A stretch of 35,817 nt of DNA from Reclinomonas americana ATCC 50394 (taxonomy: Eukaryota; Jakobida; Jakobea; Jakobida): assembly GCA_048213135.1 (NCBI GenBank), contig PS015369.1, forward strand, positions 1 through 35,817, in the 5' to 3' direction. Below are positions 34,632-35,817 of the stretch, one piece after another. Made by a program: the position numbers and the translations under genes. The notes under the pieces were generated by a model. It worked only from the letters and a program-made list of their open reading frames with translations. It was not told the origin of the DNA and ran no database searches. Every line of letters starts with the position of its first letter. The stretch's first letter is position 1.

Positions 34632-35817
34632 TGACGCGGGATCGTCGTTCCAGCGCGCCGTCAAGGACCTCCTCACCAAGGTCAAGGACGTGCGCAGTCA
34701 GCAGGACGAGGTCAAGAAACGATTGGAGGCGGTGTCGTCGCAGTCGCCCGCTGCCAATGGTGGGGGAGCAGCTGCGTCGCCCGCCGCAGCCATGGCGTCG
34801 CTGTCGACAGTGGCCACGGTAAGAGACGAGCGAGCGAGCGCGCAGCACCACGCTGGCTTTACTTCCGCCGCAACTCACTCCCTCCCTCCCGTCTTGCACA
34901 GTCTGCCAACTCGTATCTCAACCCGACGGTGCCAGTGGAGCTCCTGTCGCGACCGATGGGTCGCGCAGCAGCACATGCCATTGCGGCGCTCTTTACGCCG
35001 CTGTCGGAGGACGAACGGCGGGGGCGATCGCGGCAGGGTGTGGCAGTGAATGGCAAGTCGCGCTCGTCGAGCACCAATGGTGGTGTCAGCACGCGGGGCG
35101 GAATGCGACGGTTATCGGCTTCACCGTCGGCAGTGGCCTCGGACGACGTGTACGAAGACGAGGGCGAGTTGGACGAGGCGGCGGAGGAGGAGGCGGAGCG
35201 GGAGTGGCGAAGGAGGAGGCGACTGCTCATGCAGCTCGCGCACCAGCAACCACTGCAGCAGCAGCAGCAGCAGCAGCAGCAAGGCACACCATCCACCAGA
35301 TCTCCGTCGCGATCGCCATCGCCGCGGAAACCGCGGCACAGAAAGTTGTGTCCTTTTCTCCTTTTTAGCTTTGCTTTCGACGGCACCGTGACTCACTCAC
35401 TGCTGGGGAATCAGAGAGGAGCTGCAGCTGGCCAAGACGGTGACCGACCTGGACAATGAGATGAACAAGTTCCGCCAGCTCGCCCGCAACCTCGCGCCCG
35501 TGACGCCGGGCGTGCCGCTAGCAGCGACACTGGCCTCCGGCACCAACATCCTCTCCATGACACCACCGGTCGTGACAAGTCCGCCCGGTGGACGTGGTGG
35601 TGGTGGTTCATTACCGGTTTTGGGTCGGTCGCCAACTGGAGCGTTGCGCTTCGCGGCAGGATCGCCGCCATCGCACGGCTCAATGGGGACGCGCTCCTCT
35701 TCCTACTCGCTCTCCATGTCGCCGGTGCGCGGGGCTGGTGGTGCAGGGTCGCCGAATTCTGGTGGTGCACCACGCCTGCGCGACCTCATGACACGCCTCA
35801 ATGGCGGTGGTCGAGCA
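34632..35817 (+). CDS. Low-complexity and coiled-coil protein, both ends missing
   Basis: Three exons are visible: from the gap to 34818, 34902-35344, and 35415 to the window end, all in phase. The first has a helical start (FQRAVKDLLTKVKDVRSQQ). The second carries acidic (DVYEDEGELDEAAEEEAE) and Arg-rich stretches, a CAG-encoded Gln run and an SRSPSPRKPRHRK segment. The third begins with a coiled-coil-like EELQLAKTVTDLDNEMNKF and turns into Ser/Pro/Gly-rich sequence. No family is recognised. The first intron (34819-34901) has a GTAAGA donor, one of very few canonical GTAAG-type sites in the window. It is transcribed away from the AXDND1-like gene. Confidence 0.6.
35256..35282 (+). repeat. 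(CAG)n run encoding polyglutamine
   Basis: About nine CAG/CAA codons in frame give Gln after HQQPLQ in the right-end gene. A shorter polyGln occurs in the AXDND1-like protein near 28760. Confidence 0.85.

Overview
The window is nuclear DNA of a compact, intron-rich, GC-leaning microbial eukaryote, most likely a flagellated protist. Evidence: genes are split by many short spliceosomal introns (mostly 60-100 nt); eukaryotic-type proteins are present (cytosolic-type GlyRS with a WHEP domain, NatC catalytic subunit, an axonemal-dynein-light-chain-domain protein, a dilute-type domain); simple GA/CT/CA tracts are abundant; intergenic spaces are 26-500 bp. No rRNA, tRNA, CRISPR or insertion sequence was recognised. 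The lineage cannot be fixed from sequence alone. Five runs of N interrupt the assembly (1305-1666, 6430-7145, 16275-16513, 29207-29226, 33964-34631), mostly beside simple repeats.

Layout, left to right: a partial minus-strand membrane protein (51-604); a 5'-truncated HSPA12-type Hsp70 (+, to 3511); an intronless WD40 protein (-, 3537-4781) head-to-head with an ASRGL1-type isoaspartyl peptidase/asparaginase (+, 4827-8334); adenylosuccinate lyase (-, 8390-10884); glycyl-tRNA synthetase (-, 11090-14849); a coiled-coil protein (+, 15350-17641); a 1155-residue coiled-coil/TerD/dilute-like protein (-, 17748-22489); a ZIP metal transporter (-, 22656-24079) head-to-head with NAA30 (+, 24149-25682); a double cyclic-nucleotide-binding protein (+, 25846-27180); a very large AXDND1-like protein (-, 27366 to about 33887); and the body of another low-complexity/coiled-coil gene (+, 34632 to the end). 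Genes are not functionally clustered. The arrangement is tight divergent pairs alternating with convergent pairs, with transcripts probably overlapping at their 3' ends.

Exon models for eight multi-exon genes were built by hand. For ASRGL1, ADSL, GlyRS, the coiled-coil gene, the TerD gene, ZIP, NAA30 and the cNMP protein, the exon lengths sum exactly to a multiple of three with matching phases at every junction. The most interesting observations are the coiled-coil/TerD/dilute architecture; a recurrent unusual 5' splice site (GTTGCGT) used by at least 13 introns in six genes; GC-AG donors on two repeat-filled long introns; unrelated degenerate tandem repeats of about 70-150 bp filling individual long introns; and a second, decayed copy of one ADSL intron beside an assembly gap.
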